NCBI RefSeq assembly: GCF_030409875.1
Contig: NZ_JAUFQR010000003.1
Span: 310,001 to 374,000 of the forward strand
Direction of reading: 5' to 3'
Length of the DNA stretch: 64,000 nt
Origin: Chryseobacterium tructae
GTDB lineage: Bacteria > Bacteroidota > Bacteroidia > Flavobacteriales > Weeksellaceae
Part shown: one piece after another, positions 19,652-27,403 of the stretch
Layout of the letters: every line of letters begins with the position of its first letter
How positions within the stretch are numbered: position 1 is the first letter of the stretch
Notes under the pieces: model-generated
What the model saw: the letters and a program-made list of their open reading frames with translations, nothing else
Database searches by the model: none
What the model was told of the DNA's origin: nothing
Made by a program: the position numbers and the translations under genes

Positions 19652-19990
19652 ATGAACGAATCTGAATACTGGAAAAAAATAGAACAGTTCTTCGAGGACA
19701 ATTTCCAGACTGAGAAGAACCCACCCATTGAGACCTTATTATTTTTAATAGGACTACAGGAGCTAGGCAGCGGACAACAGAAATATACAAAGGAAGACAA
19801 AGTAAATTTGATTCATATTGCTGTTTGCAGACTGCTTGAACCTTTTGGATATTACAAATTCACTCATTATGAAGATGGGTGGCCCCAATTCGACAAACTG
19901 GAAGATCTTCCTGAACTAAAGCCAAATGAGCAATCCTTACTGATGAAAAAGGCAATTATTCAGTACTTTCAGGAGGAAGAACTTATTTAA
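19652..19990 (+). CDS. Conserved hypothetical protein, 112 aa
   Basis: A soluble acidic protein with no signal peptide or membrane segment. It is mostly helical, with the segments MNESEYWKKIEQFFEDNF, IETLLFLIGLQELGSGQQKYTKEDKVNLIHIAVCRLLEPFGYYKF and PNEQSLLMKKAIIQYFQEEE. I recognise it as the kind of short conserved protein found across flavobacteria, but I cannot name a family. It follows the 57-residue membrane protein by 41 bp and ends before a strong terminator, so the small genes and oligopeptidase B may form one unit. Confidence 0.6.
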   Translation: MNESEYWKKIEQFFEDNFQTEKNPPIETLLFLIGLQELGSGQQKYTKEDKVNLIHIAVCRLLEPFGYYKFTHYEDGWPQFDKLEDLPELKPNEQSLLMKKAIIQYFQEEELI

Positions 19991-20540
19991 GTCAAAAACG
20001 CAGAAGTTTAGACATTCCCTAATGAAATACTAGTATTATTAGCTAAATACTACTAAAACACTGCATCCCTTATACAAATAGAGACAAGCTTTCGGCTTGT
20101 CTCTATTTTTTTTAAACAAAAACAATATTGATATTAAAAAAATATCGTATTTTTTTATTTATAGTTAATATTTTAAACCATTTCATTCCCAAGCTATTAG
20201 ATGCTTATTTTACGAATATACTATTCATAGTTCACAATTTATTAGAATTTGATAGGCATATTCCATATTAGATTTGTAATTTAGGCACTTCAGACCACAT
20301 TCTTTTGACCTGTCACTATGGTCAATTCCCCTCAGAATACTATGGTCAATTTCTTCAGCCTTACACTTGGTGTATAGTTCTGAAAAAAAAGACAAAAGCA
20401 AAATGATATCCCGACTCGCCATGAGCCGGGCAGGATAAAAATTTGAAAAAATTACACACAAAACTAAGAACTGAAAAACTATGTATTTCGAAAAAATTCT
20501 TCTGAAGAAAACAGATTAAAATTTAAATAGAAATCAAACC
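19991..20540. other. Gene-poor region between a terminator and the triple secreted-protein operon
   Basis: 550 bp. It contains the terminator at 20080-20113 and a 13-nt direct repeat ACTATGGTCAATT (20315-20327 and 20339-20351, period 24). A short GC-richer stretch lies near 20412-20430. A 78-codon minus-strand ORF across 20225-20461 looks like chance. No RNA gene is recognised. Confidence 0.5.
20080..20113 (+). terminator. Intrinsic terminator
   Basis: 10-bp arms AGAGACAAGC (20080-20089) and GCTTGTCTCT (20095-20104) with a 5-nt loop, followed by a run of T. It closes the unit ending at 19990. Confidence 0.88.
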
Positions 20541-21428
20541 ATGAAAAAAATTAGCACTTCTTTAATGTTGCTCATGATCAACATGGCCTTTTCACAAGTA
20601 GGAATTTCAAAAAATCTAACTATTGAAATCCACAATAAGGCCATTTTACAGGTAGACGGAAAATATGAAGGAAAGAGTTACGGAATGATGCTTCCTGAAG
20701 TATCCGTACCAGAGAATCTCCCATTACATAATTCCCCTACTCCAGACAGTGAGATGACAGGAATGATGATGTTCGAAAAAACGCATGCTACCTTTTACTC
20801 TTATGATGGAGCAAAATGGAACAATGAACCTACGGCTGCCGACTTCAAAATGAAACAATCCCGATTTTTATCCACTGCCGATGAAGAAACTTATGTAGCT
20901 TGTGTTCTTTTGGGATGCGGACGACATGTAGGTCTTGGCTTCGGCGCTCTTGTTGATGGAAAACAATCTTACAACAGCCTTAATATAACCAGGGAAACAG
21001 CTGTAGTAGCAGGAGGAGGACTTTATGGAGACAAAAATTTTGATAATGCCAAGTTTGTCATCAATGAAGCAGGGGTATATGACATCTACCTGAATGTTCC
21101 TTCTAAAACGGGAGGAGCCGTATCTCTTACAAGCGGGCCTCAATACCAGCTGCGAGCCTATCTGAAACAAAGTAACGGAAGTTATAATGAGGTTAAGCTC
21201 ACCACATTCTACCCTGACTATTACGGAATTTTGGGAATTGGTGGAGATACCAATACGGCAGCTTTTACCACCACAAGAATCCGTTTGAATCCGGGAGATT
21301 ATATTGTCTCGAGAATACATTCTCCATTGGCAACAGTATCTGTAGTAGTTACTCTTACCGCTTCTGCCAATGCCAATATCGCCAAATACTATCCAAGAGA
21401 AATAATGTTCACCAAAGTAAGTGATTAA
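20541..21428 (+). CDS. Secreted protein of unknown function, first of three tandem paralogs
   Basis: A 295-residue protein. The signal peptide ends at about residue 19 (MAFSQ). The N-terminal part (VGISKNL...NKAILQVDGKYEGKSYGMMLPEV...GMMMFEKTHATFYSYDGAKW) is the Bacteroidota head module that normally reads AILDV...GLLIPRV...YDGTKW. The C-terminal 150 residues are beta-rich. ESGVYDIYLNV-like strands, RLNPGDYIVSRI and a final hydrophobic strand suggest a C1q/TNF-like jelly roll; that is inference. A VLLGCGRH motif with two Cys lies near residue 115. The next gene starts 1 bp after its stop. There is no T9SS tail. Probably cell-surface or periplasmic. Confidence 0.6.
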   Translation: MKKISTSLMLLMINMAFSQVGISKNLTIEIHNKAILQVDGKYEGKSYGMMLPEVSVPENLPLHNSPTPDSEMTGMMMFEKTHATFYSYDGAKWNNEPTAADFKMKQSRFLSTADEETYVACVLLGCGRHVGLGFGALVDGKQSYNSLNITRETAVVAGGGLYGDKNFDNAKFVINEAGVYDIYLNVPSKTGGAVSLTSGPQYQLRAYLKQSNGSYNEVKLTTFYPDYYGILGIGGDTNTAAFTTTRIRLNPGDYIVSRIHSPLATVSVVVTLTASANANIAKYYPREIMFTKVSD

Positions 21429-21429
21429 A

Positions 21430-22269
21430 ATGATCAGAAAAACGATTACACTCAAAGTCTTTATTTTAACAGCGGCAAGCACATTAGGATTTGCCCAGAT
21501 GAAAATGGGGAAAAGACCTGAAACGATTCATCCAAGAGCGGTTTTACAGATAGAGCATAATACAAAAGGCATCATACTTCCTGTTGTTGAAAACCATACT
21601 CAACTCCCTAATTACAACGCTTCGCACCCAGATCTATATGAAAATAAACCTGAAGATAATGGTTTGGTATTTTATAGCAAGGAGATCAAGGATGTGGTAA
21701 AATATGATGGCTACAGATGGATTGCCGCAACAGAGAGAAGTATCAAAAATTATAAAAATGTAAGTATTCTGGGATCTAATACTGCAGATGTATCTGTCGC
21801 TAATGTATTAGGAATTACGGGGCGTCCTACCCTAGCTTTTAATATTTTAAATGATTTTGATAGAAATAATGTCAATAATTTAGGGCTTACAGTCAATGCC
21901 AATGGAGAAATTAGCATTCCGGCAGATGGTTTCTACAGAATCAATCCATCAGTAAAGTCAAGCAGTGCCGGAGGCCTATCTGTAGGAAATGCCGCCACTA
22001 TTATTTCTCTTCAGGCGCTGTACGCCAATGCAACAGCAGAAGGATGGCAAAAGATTCATGAAAACAGCTTTTTGCTTTATGGATTGTTGGTAACAGCGGG
22101 CAGCGCCAATTCTGTGAATAATTTTTCCACTACAAAATACCTGCATGCTGGAGATCAGATCCGTTTAAGAGCCGGCATTCAAGCTGATACAGGATTGAAT
22201 GTAGGCGCTGGTGTCAACTTTAAAATGAATGACAAAGATACTTTTATCTATATAGAAAAATTGAACTAA
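21430..22269 (+). CDS. Secreted protein of unknown function, second of three tandem paralogs
   Basis: A 279-residue protein starting at ATG 21430 (MIRKTITLKVF). The GTG nine bases earlier would overlap the previous gene and is less likely. A signal peptide ends near GFAQ. The head module is RAVLQIEHNTKGIILPVVENHTQLPNYNASHP...GLVFYSKEIKDVVKYDGYRW. The C-terminal domain has ADGFYRINPSVK, AGDQIRLRAGI and FIYIEKLN, parallel to its neighbours. The first and third paralogs have a Cys-x-Leu-(L/I)-Gly-Cys motif that is absent here. It is tightly coupled to both neighbours (1 bp on each side). Confidence 0.6.
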   Translation: MIRKTITLKVFILTAASTLGFAQMKMGKRPETIHPRAVLQIEHNTKGIILPVVENHTQLPNYNASHPDLYENKPEDNGLVFYSKEIKDVVKYDGYRWIAATERSIKNYKNVSILGSNTADVSVANVLGITGRPTLAFNILNDFDRNNVNNLGLTVNANGEISIPADGFYRINPSVKSSSAGGLSVGNAATIISLQALYANATAEGWQKIHENSFLLYGLLVTAGSANSVNNFSTTKYLHAGDQIRLRAGIQADTGLNVGAGVNFKMNDKDTFIYIEKLN

Positions 22270-22270
22270 G

Positions 22271-23098
22271 ATGAGAAAGAATATTTATATCGCTGTCCTT
22301 TTATTGGCAGCTCAGATGACTTATTCCCAAGTCATTATCGGAAGTGCAGCCAATCCAAGTTCTAATTCTATGTTCAGCATTGTGAATAAAGAGGATAATC
22401 TGGTACGATCTAAGGGAATAATGATCCCAACGGTAAACAATGAAATGGAGTTACCTTTATACAATGCCAGTCAAGCCAGTCACTTTGACAAGGATCCTTC
22501 TATGCAGGGAATGATCATGTATAGAAAAGATATTCAAAGAGTTGTTGTGTATGACGGGGATATATGGAAGCCTACTTTTTACGAAACCGGAGGAAGAACT
22601 ACACGCGCCAGCATGAATCCAACAACTGTAGAAAGCGATTTCCCTTCTGTAGGATGTGTACTTATCGGATGTGGTGAAAAAGATGTTCCGTTTGGATTCT
22701 ATAACAACACATTGGATGGTGATAAACTTGGCATTATTGATCCTCAGGGAAACGTGAATAATAATTTCAACAATTTCACCTTCAAAGAGTCAGGATTTTA
22801 TAAGATTCTTATCAGTTTGAAGGTAAAGACCTCGGGTATTCACGTCAGCCCGCCTGTCATCTCTTTCAGGGCATTAAAAAATGGGGCGACTCTTGCCAGA
22901 AATGATGTTCCTTTAAATGAAGCCATTCTGATTACTGCTGGAGCCAACAGAGTTGGAACCATGGAATTTCTAGCCATGTTCGACAAAGGAGACAAACTTA
23001 AAGTACAGGTTTCAGGAGGTGTTTCTATTCTAACAGTTGCCGACGTTTATAAAATTGTTCCTACAGATGGAACATTTATTAATATAGAAAAACTGTAA
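22271..23098 (+). CDS. Secreted protein of unknown function, third of three tandem paralogs
   Basis: A 275-residue protein. A signal peptide (MRKNIYIAVLLLAAQMTYSQ) is followed by VIIGSAANPSSNSMFSIVNKED, IMIPTVNNEMELPLYNASQ and GMIMYRKDIQRVVVYDGDIW, the same head module as the two genes before it. The C-terminal part has SVGCVLIGCGEKDVPFGFYNN, ESGFYKILISLKVKTSG, KGDKLKVQVSGG and FINIEKL. The CVLIGCG motif matches CVLLGCG of the first paralog. A terminator follows, so the three genes form one closed transcription unit. The jelly-roll fold is inferred; the role is unknown. Confidence 0.6.
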   Translation: MRKNIYIAVLLLAAQMTYSQVIIGSAANPSSNSMFSIVNKEDNLVRSKGIMIPTVNNEMELPLYNASQASHFDKDPSMQGMIMYRKDIQRVVVYDGDIWKPTFYETGGRTTRASMNPTTVESDFPSVGCVLIGCGEKDVPFGFYNNTLDGDKLGIIDPQGNVNNNFNNFTFKESGFYKILISLKVKTSGIHVSPPVISFRALKNGATLARNDVPLNEAILITAGANRVGTMEFLAMFDKGDKLKVQVSGGVSILTVADVYKIVPTDGTFINIEKL

Positions 23099-23140
23099 GG
23101 CTTAACAAAAAAACATTTTTCATTCCATATTTCATTAAAT

Positions 23141-23169
23141 AGGGTACCTCGATTGAGGTACCCTATTTT
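23141..23169. terminator. Intrinsic terminator, bidirectional
   Basis: Perfect 10-bp arms AGGGTACCTC and GAGGTACCCT with a 4-nt loop, with T-rich sequence on the + side, between convergent genes. Confidence 0.88.
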
Positions 23170-23214
23170 CATATCATCAAACTAATGATCTATTATCTCT
23201 TTTTCATTTTCAAA

Positions 23215-23700
23215 TCACCCAATGATTTCTTTAAGCTGGTTAAGTCCCATTTTAAATCCACCTTCAAATCCCATATCCAACATTTTCTTCATTACTTCTT
23301 CAGATTGATAATGGATATTAACAGTCACTTTTGTTCCTTCTTCTACTCCTGTAAAACCAAATAACCATTGGGATCTTGGAGCATCCTCATTTACATTTCC
23401 GTTTTCATCACAGAAAGCACTCGTCCAGTCAAGACTCCTATGTTCCATGATCTCTCCATATTTCGATTGGGAATAGGATTTTTCTCCATTTGGACCTACC
23501 ATAGCATAGAGCCAGATCCCGTTTTCTTTGAAATCCTGATGCACAGTTTCGCATTTCCAGGGTCTAGGCCCCCACCACTGATCCAATAATTCGGATTGGG
23601 TAAAATAGTTCCACACTTTCGAAACATCAGCGTTGTAAATAATCATTACATAGACGCTTTTCGAGTCAAAATCTTTGTTGAAAATGATATTAGATTCCAT
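23215..23700 (-). CDS. SRPBCC (AHSA1-like) domain protein
   Basis: A 161-residue soluble protein with the START/AHSA1 helix-grip pattern: NADVSKVWNYFTQSELLDQWWGPRPWKCETVHQDFKENGIWLYAMVGPNGE, then GEIMEHRSLDWTSAFCDENG and a closing helix with MGLNQLKEII. Such proteins bind hydrophobic ligands or act as small stress-related factors, and many are of unknown role. It is a single gene with a terminator on its 3' side and no functional partner nearby. Confidence 0.85.
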   Translation of the reverse strand: MESNIIFNKDFDSKSVYVMIIYNADVSKVWNYFTQSELLDQWWGPRPWKCETVHQDFKENGIWLYAMVGPNGEKSYSQSKYGEIMEHRSLDWTSAFCDENGNVNEDAPRSQWLFGFTGVEEGTKVTVNIHYQSEEVMKKMLDMGFEGGFKMGLNQLKEIIG

Positions 23701-23901
23701 AAAGTAATAATTTTAAATAAAGTTAGCTCTTTATTTACACAAAGGACTTTTCATATGACAAGTAAACAATAATTCATAAATAATTGTTAAAAAACTATCT
23801 TTTAAGATAAAAACCATAATTTTTTGGCTCGTTTTTTGTTTACGTAGTCTTAAAACAATTAATTTTAACATTCATTTTTCCAAAACATATATAATTAAAT
23901 A

Positions 23902-25440
23902 ATGAATAATAAATTCATCCCAATAATTTCGGTGTTTATGACGATCTCACTGATTGTCTTTGTTACGCTCCAATTTTATTGGTTGAAAGGCTATTATGGG
24001 GTACTGGAACAGGATTTTTCAAATAAAGTTTACTCGGTTTTGGAAAGTACATCAAAAACAATTGAAGAAATTGAAGCTGATAAATATCTGACCAAGGATA
24101 ACAGAAATACCATTCTTGCCAACAGCAAAAATCCTTCACTTACTACCATTCAACAGGTAGAAGATTCCGGAACTCAAAGACAGATCATCTATTCTAAGAA
24201 TATTATTTCCAATGCACAGCTTCCTATTTCTAAAAAAGGAGATTCTGTAAAGCTAACGACTTTATACACTGATGAAGCTGCTTACAAAATAAAAAGAGAC
24301 ACTACAAACCGCGAAATACTTACCTCGGACATCAATCAGGATATTGAAACCGGGGATTACGCCGTAAAAGAGTTTGTAAAGGTATATGGAAACAATTTAC
24401 CTATTGCCCAAAGGGTAAGTCCTGCCACGCTTGATTCGGTAATCACGAAAGAATTAAAAATCAGAGGAATTACCGCAAAATTCGGGTATGGAATTGTAGA
24501 CAAAGACAATAAACTTACCAGCATTGCCAACAAAGCCTATAAAGAGAAAAAAGACAGCAACACGTATAGTTATCCTCTTTTCACGGATAAAAAATATAAT
24601 ACCTTATATAATCTTGCCTTAGTTTTCCCTAAAAAAGAATATTCTTTGGCGATGAACAACTGGCCGATGCTCTTGGGAACTTTCCTTTCATTGCTTACCA
24701 TTCTTGGGATTTATATTATTTCCATCAATTATATGATGAGGCAGAAAAAACTTGCTGAAGTAAAAACAGACTTTATCAACAACATGTCTCATGAATTTAA
24801 AACGCCATTGGCAACTATTTCTGTGGCAACAGATTCATTAGCGAATGATAAGATTGCTACCAACCCGGATAAAGTAAAATATTATTCAGAGTTGATTAAG
24901 CAGGAAAACCTGAGGATGAAAAAACAGGTGGAAAATATTCTGAACATGTCTAAGCTTGAGAGAAATGAAGTAGAATTATTCCTGAAAGAAACCAACGTAA
25001 GGGAATTGATTAAAAAGACGACAGAATCCTTTAATCTGATTGTAAAACAAAGAAATGGTACTCTGACTCAGCAGTTCAATGCTACTCATTATAATTTTAA
25101 GATTGATGAGTTTCATATATCGAATATGCTGGTGAACTTATTGGATAATGCCAATAAATATTCTCCGGAAGCGCCTGAAATTCATGTGGAGACCAGAAAT
25201 GAAGGTCATTGGTATGTTATTGAAATTTCAGATAAGGGAATGGGAATGGAAACCCAGAATAAAACAAAGATCTTCGAGAAATTCTTCAGAGAAGAAACCG
25301 GAAATATTCACAATGTAAAAGGACAAGGGCTAGGGCTTTCCTATGTTAAGAAGATTGTAGAACTTCATAAAGGGGAGATTATTGTAGACTCCAATAAAGG
25401 GGATGGAAGTACCTTTACAATAAAATTACCAATGGGGTAA
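23902..25440 (+). CDS. Two-component sensor histidine kinase
   Basis: A 512-residue inner-membrane kinase. Membrane helices lie at about 7-27 and 256-278 with a roughly 225-residue periplasmic sensor between them. The H-box NNMSHEFKTPLATIS has the phosphoryl His at 297. The catalytic domain shows the N-box MLVNLLDNANKYS, ISDKGMGM, and the G2 box GQGLGLSYVKKIVELHKG. There is no HAMP domain. The response regulator follows 87 bp downstream. The layout resembles the RprX/RprY pair of Bacteroides, but I do not claim orthology. The signal sensed is unknown. Confidence 0.93.
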   Translation: MNNKFIPIISVFMTISLIVFVTLQFYWLKGYYGVLEQDFSNKVYSVLESTSKTIEEIEADKYLTKDNRNTILANSKNPSLTTIQQVEDSGTQRQIIYSKNIISNAQLPISKKGDSVKLTTLYTDEAAYKIKRDTTNREILTSDINQDIETGDYAVKEFVKVYGNNLPIAQRVSPATLDSVITKELKIRGITAKFGYGIVDKDNKLTSIANKAYKEKKDSNTYSYPLFTDKKYNTLYNLALVFPKKEYSLAMNNWPMLLGTFLSLLTILGIYIISINYMMRQKKLAEVKTDFINNMSHEFKTPLATISVATDSLANDKIATNPDKVKYYSELIKQENLRMKKQVENILNMSKLERNEVELFLKETNVRELIKKTTESFNLIVKQRNGTLTQQFNATHYNFKIDEFHISNMLVNLLDNANKYSPEAPEIHVETRNEGHWYVIEISDKGMGMETQNKTKIFEKFFREETGNIHNVKGQGLGLSYVKKIVELHKGEIIVDSNKGDGSTFTIKLPMG

Positions 25441-25527
25441 TGATAAAATAAGAAACCAAAAACAAAATATAAGAAGAGAGAGTGAGGAAGTTCATTCTTA
25501 ATTGTTAATTAGTAATTAGTAAAAGTT

Positions 25528-26225
25528 ATGAGCAACAGAATATTATTAGTAGAGGACGATCAGAGTTTCGGGGCGGTGCTTAAAGATTATTTAACAATCA
25601 ATAATTTTTGAAGTTACCCTTGCTACTGATGGAGAACAGGGATTGAAAGAATTTACAGAAAAATGAATTCGACATCTGTATATTCGACGTAATGATGCCT
25701 AAAAAAAAAGACGGGTTTTTCATTAGCTGAAGATGTAAAAAAAGATTGATAAAAAAAATACACCGATCATATTCCTTACGGCAAGAAAATATGAGAGAAG
25801 ACATCCTTAAGGGATATCAACTGGGAGCTGATGACTATATCACAAAACCATTTGATACTGAACTTCTTTTATATAAGATCAAAGCGATTCTTCAAAGAAG
25901 CTCTACCTTGGAAAATGAAGAGCAGGAGCAATTCAAGATCAGCAATATCTTCTTTGACTCTATGTTGAGACAACTGAAGGTAGGTGATAAAGAATATAAG
26001 CTTTCACCAAAAGAAAATGAATTATTAAAGCTTCTTTGCATTCACAGAAACGACTTTATGCCAAGAGATCTTGCTCTAAGAAAGATTTGGAAAAAGGAAA
26101 ATTACTTTACAGCAAGAAGTATGGACGTCTATATTGCTAAGCTTCGTAAGCTGTTAAAAGATGACGAAGGATTGGAAATTATCAATGTTCACGGAGAAGG
26201 ATTTAGACTTCTTGTAAAAAATTAA
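25528..26225 (+). CDS. OmpR/PhoB-type response regulator (several insertions as assembled)
   Basis: Partner of the kinase directly upstream. From ATG 25528 the receiver domain reads MSNRILLVEDDQSFGAVLKDY, but single extra bases in five A/T runs (25605-25609, 25659-25663, 25716-25720, 25737-25743, 25786-25789) break the frame. Removing them gives NNFEVTLATDGEQGLKEF, FDICIFDVMMPKK (phospho-acceptor Asp), then PIIFLTARNMREDI and DDYITKPFD. The C-terminal winged helix (LKVGDKEYKLSPKENELLKLL...RDLALRKIW...SMDVYIAKLRKLLKDD) is intact, about 230 residues in all. Whether the gene is truly broken is doubtful; the insertions look like sequence error. Confidence 0.85.
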
Positions 26226-26250
26226 TCAAAAAAATCGTATTATAAACATA

Positions 26251-26287
26251 AAATTAGCAAAACAATTAAAAATGTTTTGCTAATTTT
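26251..26287 (+). terminator. Intrinsic terminator of the two-component operon
   Basis: Perfect 14-bp arms AAATTAGCAAAACA and TGTTTTGCTAATTT with an 8-nt loop. Confidence 0.85.
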
Positions 26288-26308
26288 GCTTTATACCCAA
26301 TCAAGGAT

Positions 26309-26950
26309 ATGAAGAATACGTTTTTAGGTTTGATCTCTGTATCAATATTAGCTGTTTCTTGTAAGAAAGATGAAAGAGCAACTTATTTAAAAGAAGAAGC
26401 TGGTTCTCAACAGCCTTCTGTAGCTACCAATACTACTCCAAAGACCTCTCTGATGGATCAGGCAGGAATCCAATCCACTGCAGCTCCAGCTGCTATGGCT
26501 GCAGCTCCGGGCATGAATCCTCCTCACGGACAACCGGGACACCGATGTGATATTCCCGTGGGGCAGCCTTTAAATGGTCAGCCATCAGCGACTCCTGCTT
26601 CTCAAAATATCAATGTAGGAGCTAATAATTCCATTCAAATTGATCCTAATTCAGTATCTCCATCGAAAATAGCTGACAATAATGCTAAACCAGTGAAAAC
26701 TGCTCCAGGCATGAATCCGCCACACGGACAACCAGGACACCGATGTGATATTCCTGTAGGACAACCTTTGAGCAGTAAACCGGCTCCGACTCCTCAACCT
26801 GCACAAAATAATATACAGGTAACTCCTACTCCAACCCCGGCTCAGGTAGCCTCACAAAATCTCGCTATGGGAGAAAAACCAAAAATGAACCCTGCTCACG
26901 GAGAGCCTTGGCACAGTTGTTCCATACAAGTTGGTGATCCTTTACCATAA
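26309..26950 (+). CDS. Lipoprotein with three His/Cys repeats, possible metal binding
   Basis: A 213-residue protein. The lipobox SILAVSC has Cys18. Three copies of a 22-residue repeat PGMNPPHGQPGHRCDIPVGQ(PL) lie at 67-88, 133-154 and 191-212. The last is degenerate (KMNPAHGEPWHSCSIQVGD) and the copies are separated by Ala/Pro/Thr-rich linkers. Each repeat has two His and one Cys at fixed spacing, which suits metal binding; that is inference. It lies immediately upstream of a Cys-rich protein and a TonB receptor with HMA domains. I recognise the repeat as one shared by Bacteroidota lipoproteins of unknown function. Confidence 0.7.
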   Translation: MKNTFLGLISVSILAVSCKKDERATYLKEEAGSQQPSVATNTTPKTSLMDQAGIQSTAAPAAMAAAPGMNPPHGQPGHRCDIPVGQPLNGQPSATPASQNINVGANNSIQIDPNSVSPSKIADNNAKPVKTAPGMNPPHGQPGHRCDIPVGQPLSSKPAPTPQPAQNNIQVTPTPTPAQVASQNLAMGEKPKMNPAHGEPWHSCSIQVGDPLP

Positions 26951-26956
26951 ATTTTG

Positions 26957-26964
26957 TATTTTTG
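26957..26964 (+). promoter_or_regulatory. -7 promoter element TATTTTTG
   Basis: TAnnTTTG match six bases before the ATG at 26970, which would give a near-leaderless transcript. A TTG lies 23 bp upstream, slightly farther than the usual 19-21. Confidence 0.45.
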
Positions 26965-26969
26965 CAGAT

Positions 26970-27335
26970 ATGAAGCTGTTTCACATACTGGCAATAGTAT
27001 TTTGTTTAGGAATTTTTTTAGTTCCTAAGGATGGCTTCTATGCTCAATCTATGCAGGAAACCTGCTGCAAAGCAGAATCTGGGAAAAAGAGTGACTGTTG
27101 TAAAAATCACTCCTCAAAAAAAGGCGGAAAAAATGATTCTACAAAATCATCATGTAATGATGACTGCTGTTCTTCATGCATTGCCTGTTATACTTTTATT
27201 GAGACTCCTTTTTCAAAAAATCTACGTCTGGAACTGTCTTATTACAAAGCAAATAAGAATCTTCAGTTTCAATATTCAGACCCTTATCTTTCAGACCGTT
27301 TAAAGGAAATCTGGCAACCGCCCAAAATAGGTTAA
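26970..27335 (+). CDS. Small exported Cys-rich protein, probable metal-handling
   Basis: A 121-residue protein starting at ATG 26970; the longer frame from 26931 would overlap the lipoprotein and has no better support. A signal peptide or N-terminal helix (LFHILAIVFCLGIFLVPKDGFYA) is followed by a Lys/Cys-rich stretch with CC pairs at 32-33, 43-44 and 66-67 plus Cys62, 70 and 73. The hydrophilic C-terminal half has no Cys. The double-Cys pattern recalls copper-binding proteins. It directly precedes the HMA/TonB receptor, with a 23-bp palindrome between them. No family name recognised. Confidence 0.6.
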   Translation: MKLFHILAIVFCLGIFLVPKDGFYAQSMQETCCKAESGKKSDCCKNHSSKKGGKNDSTKSSCNDDCCSSCIACYTFIETPFSKNLRLELSYYKANKNLQFQYSDPYLSDRLKEIWQPPKIG

Positions 27336-27349
27336 TTAAAACATTTTGA

Positions 27350-27372
27350 GTTCGTTATACACTATAACGAAC
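27350..27372 (+). promoter_or_regulatory. 23-bp palindrome: operator or terminator before the HMA/TonB receptor
   Basis: Perfect 10-bp arms GTTCGTTATA and TATAACGAAC with spacer CAC. It is followed by GTATTTTATTT, so it could end the Cys-rich gene, but the 3-nt loop and its place 32 bp before the receptor ATG also suit a repressor site. Confidence 0.55.
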
Positions 27373-27403
27373 CGTATTTTATTTAATCTAAACTTTTAAA
27401 CAA

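Noticed and set aside
20225..20461. 78-codon minus-strand ORF containing two EIDHS/GIDHS-like copies
   Set aside because: No recognisable family, no promoter element, and it lies in AT-rich non-coding DNA with a short direct repeat that explains the repeated residues. A decayed HNH-type remnant cannot be excluded.
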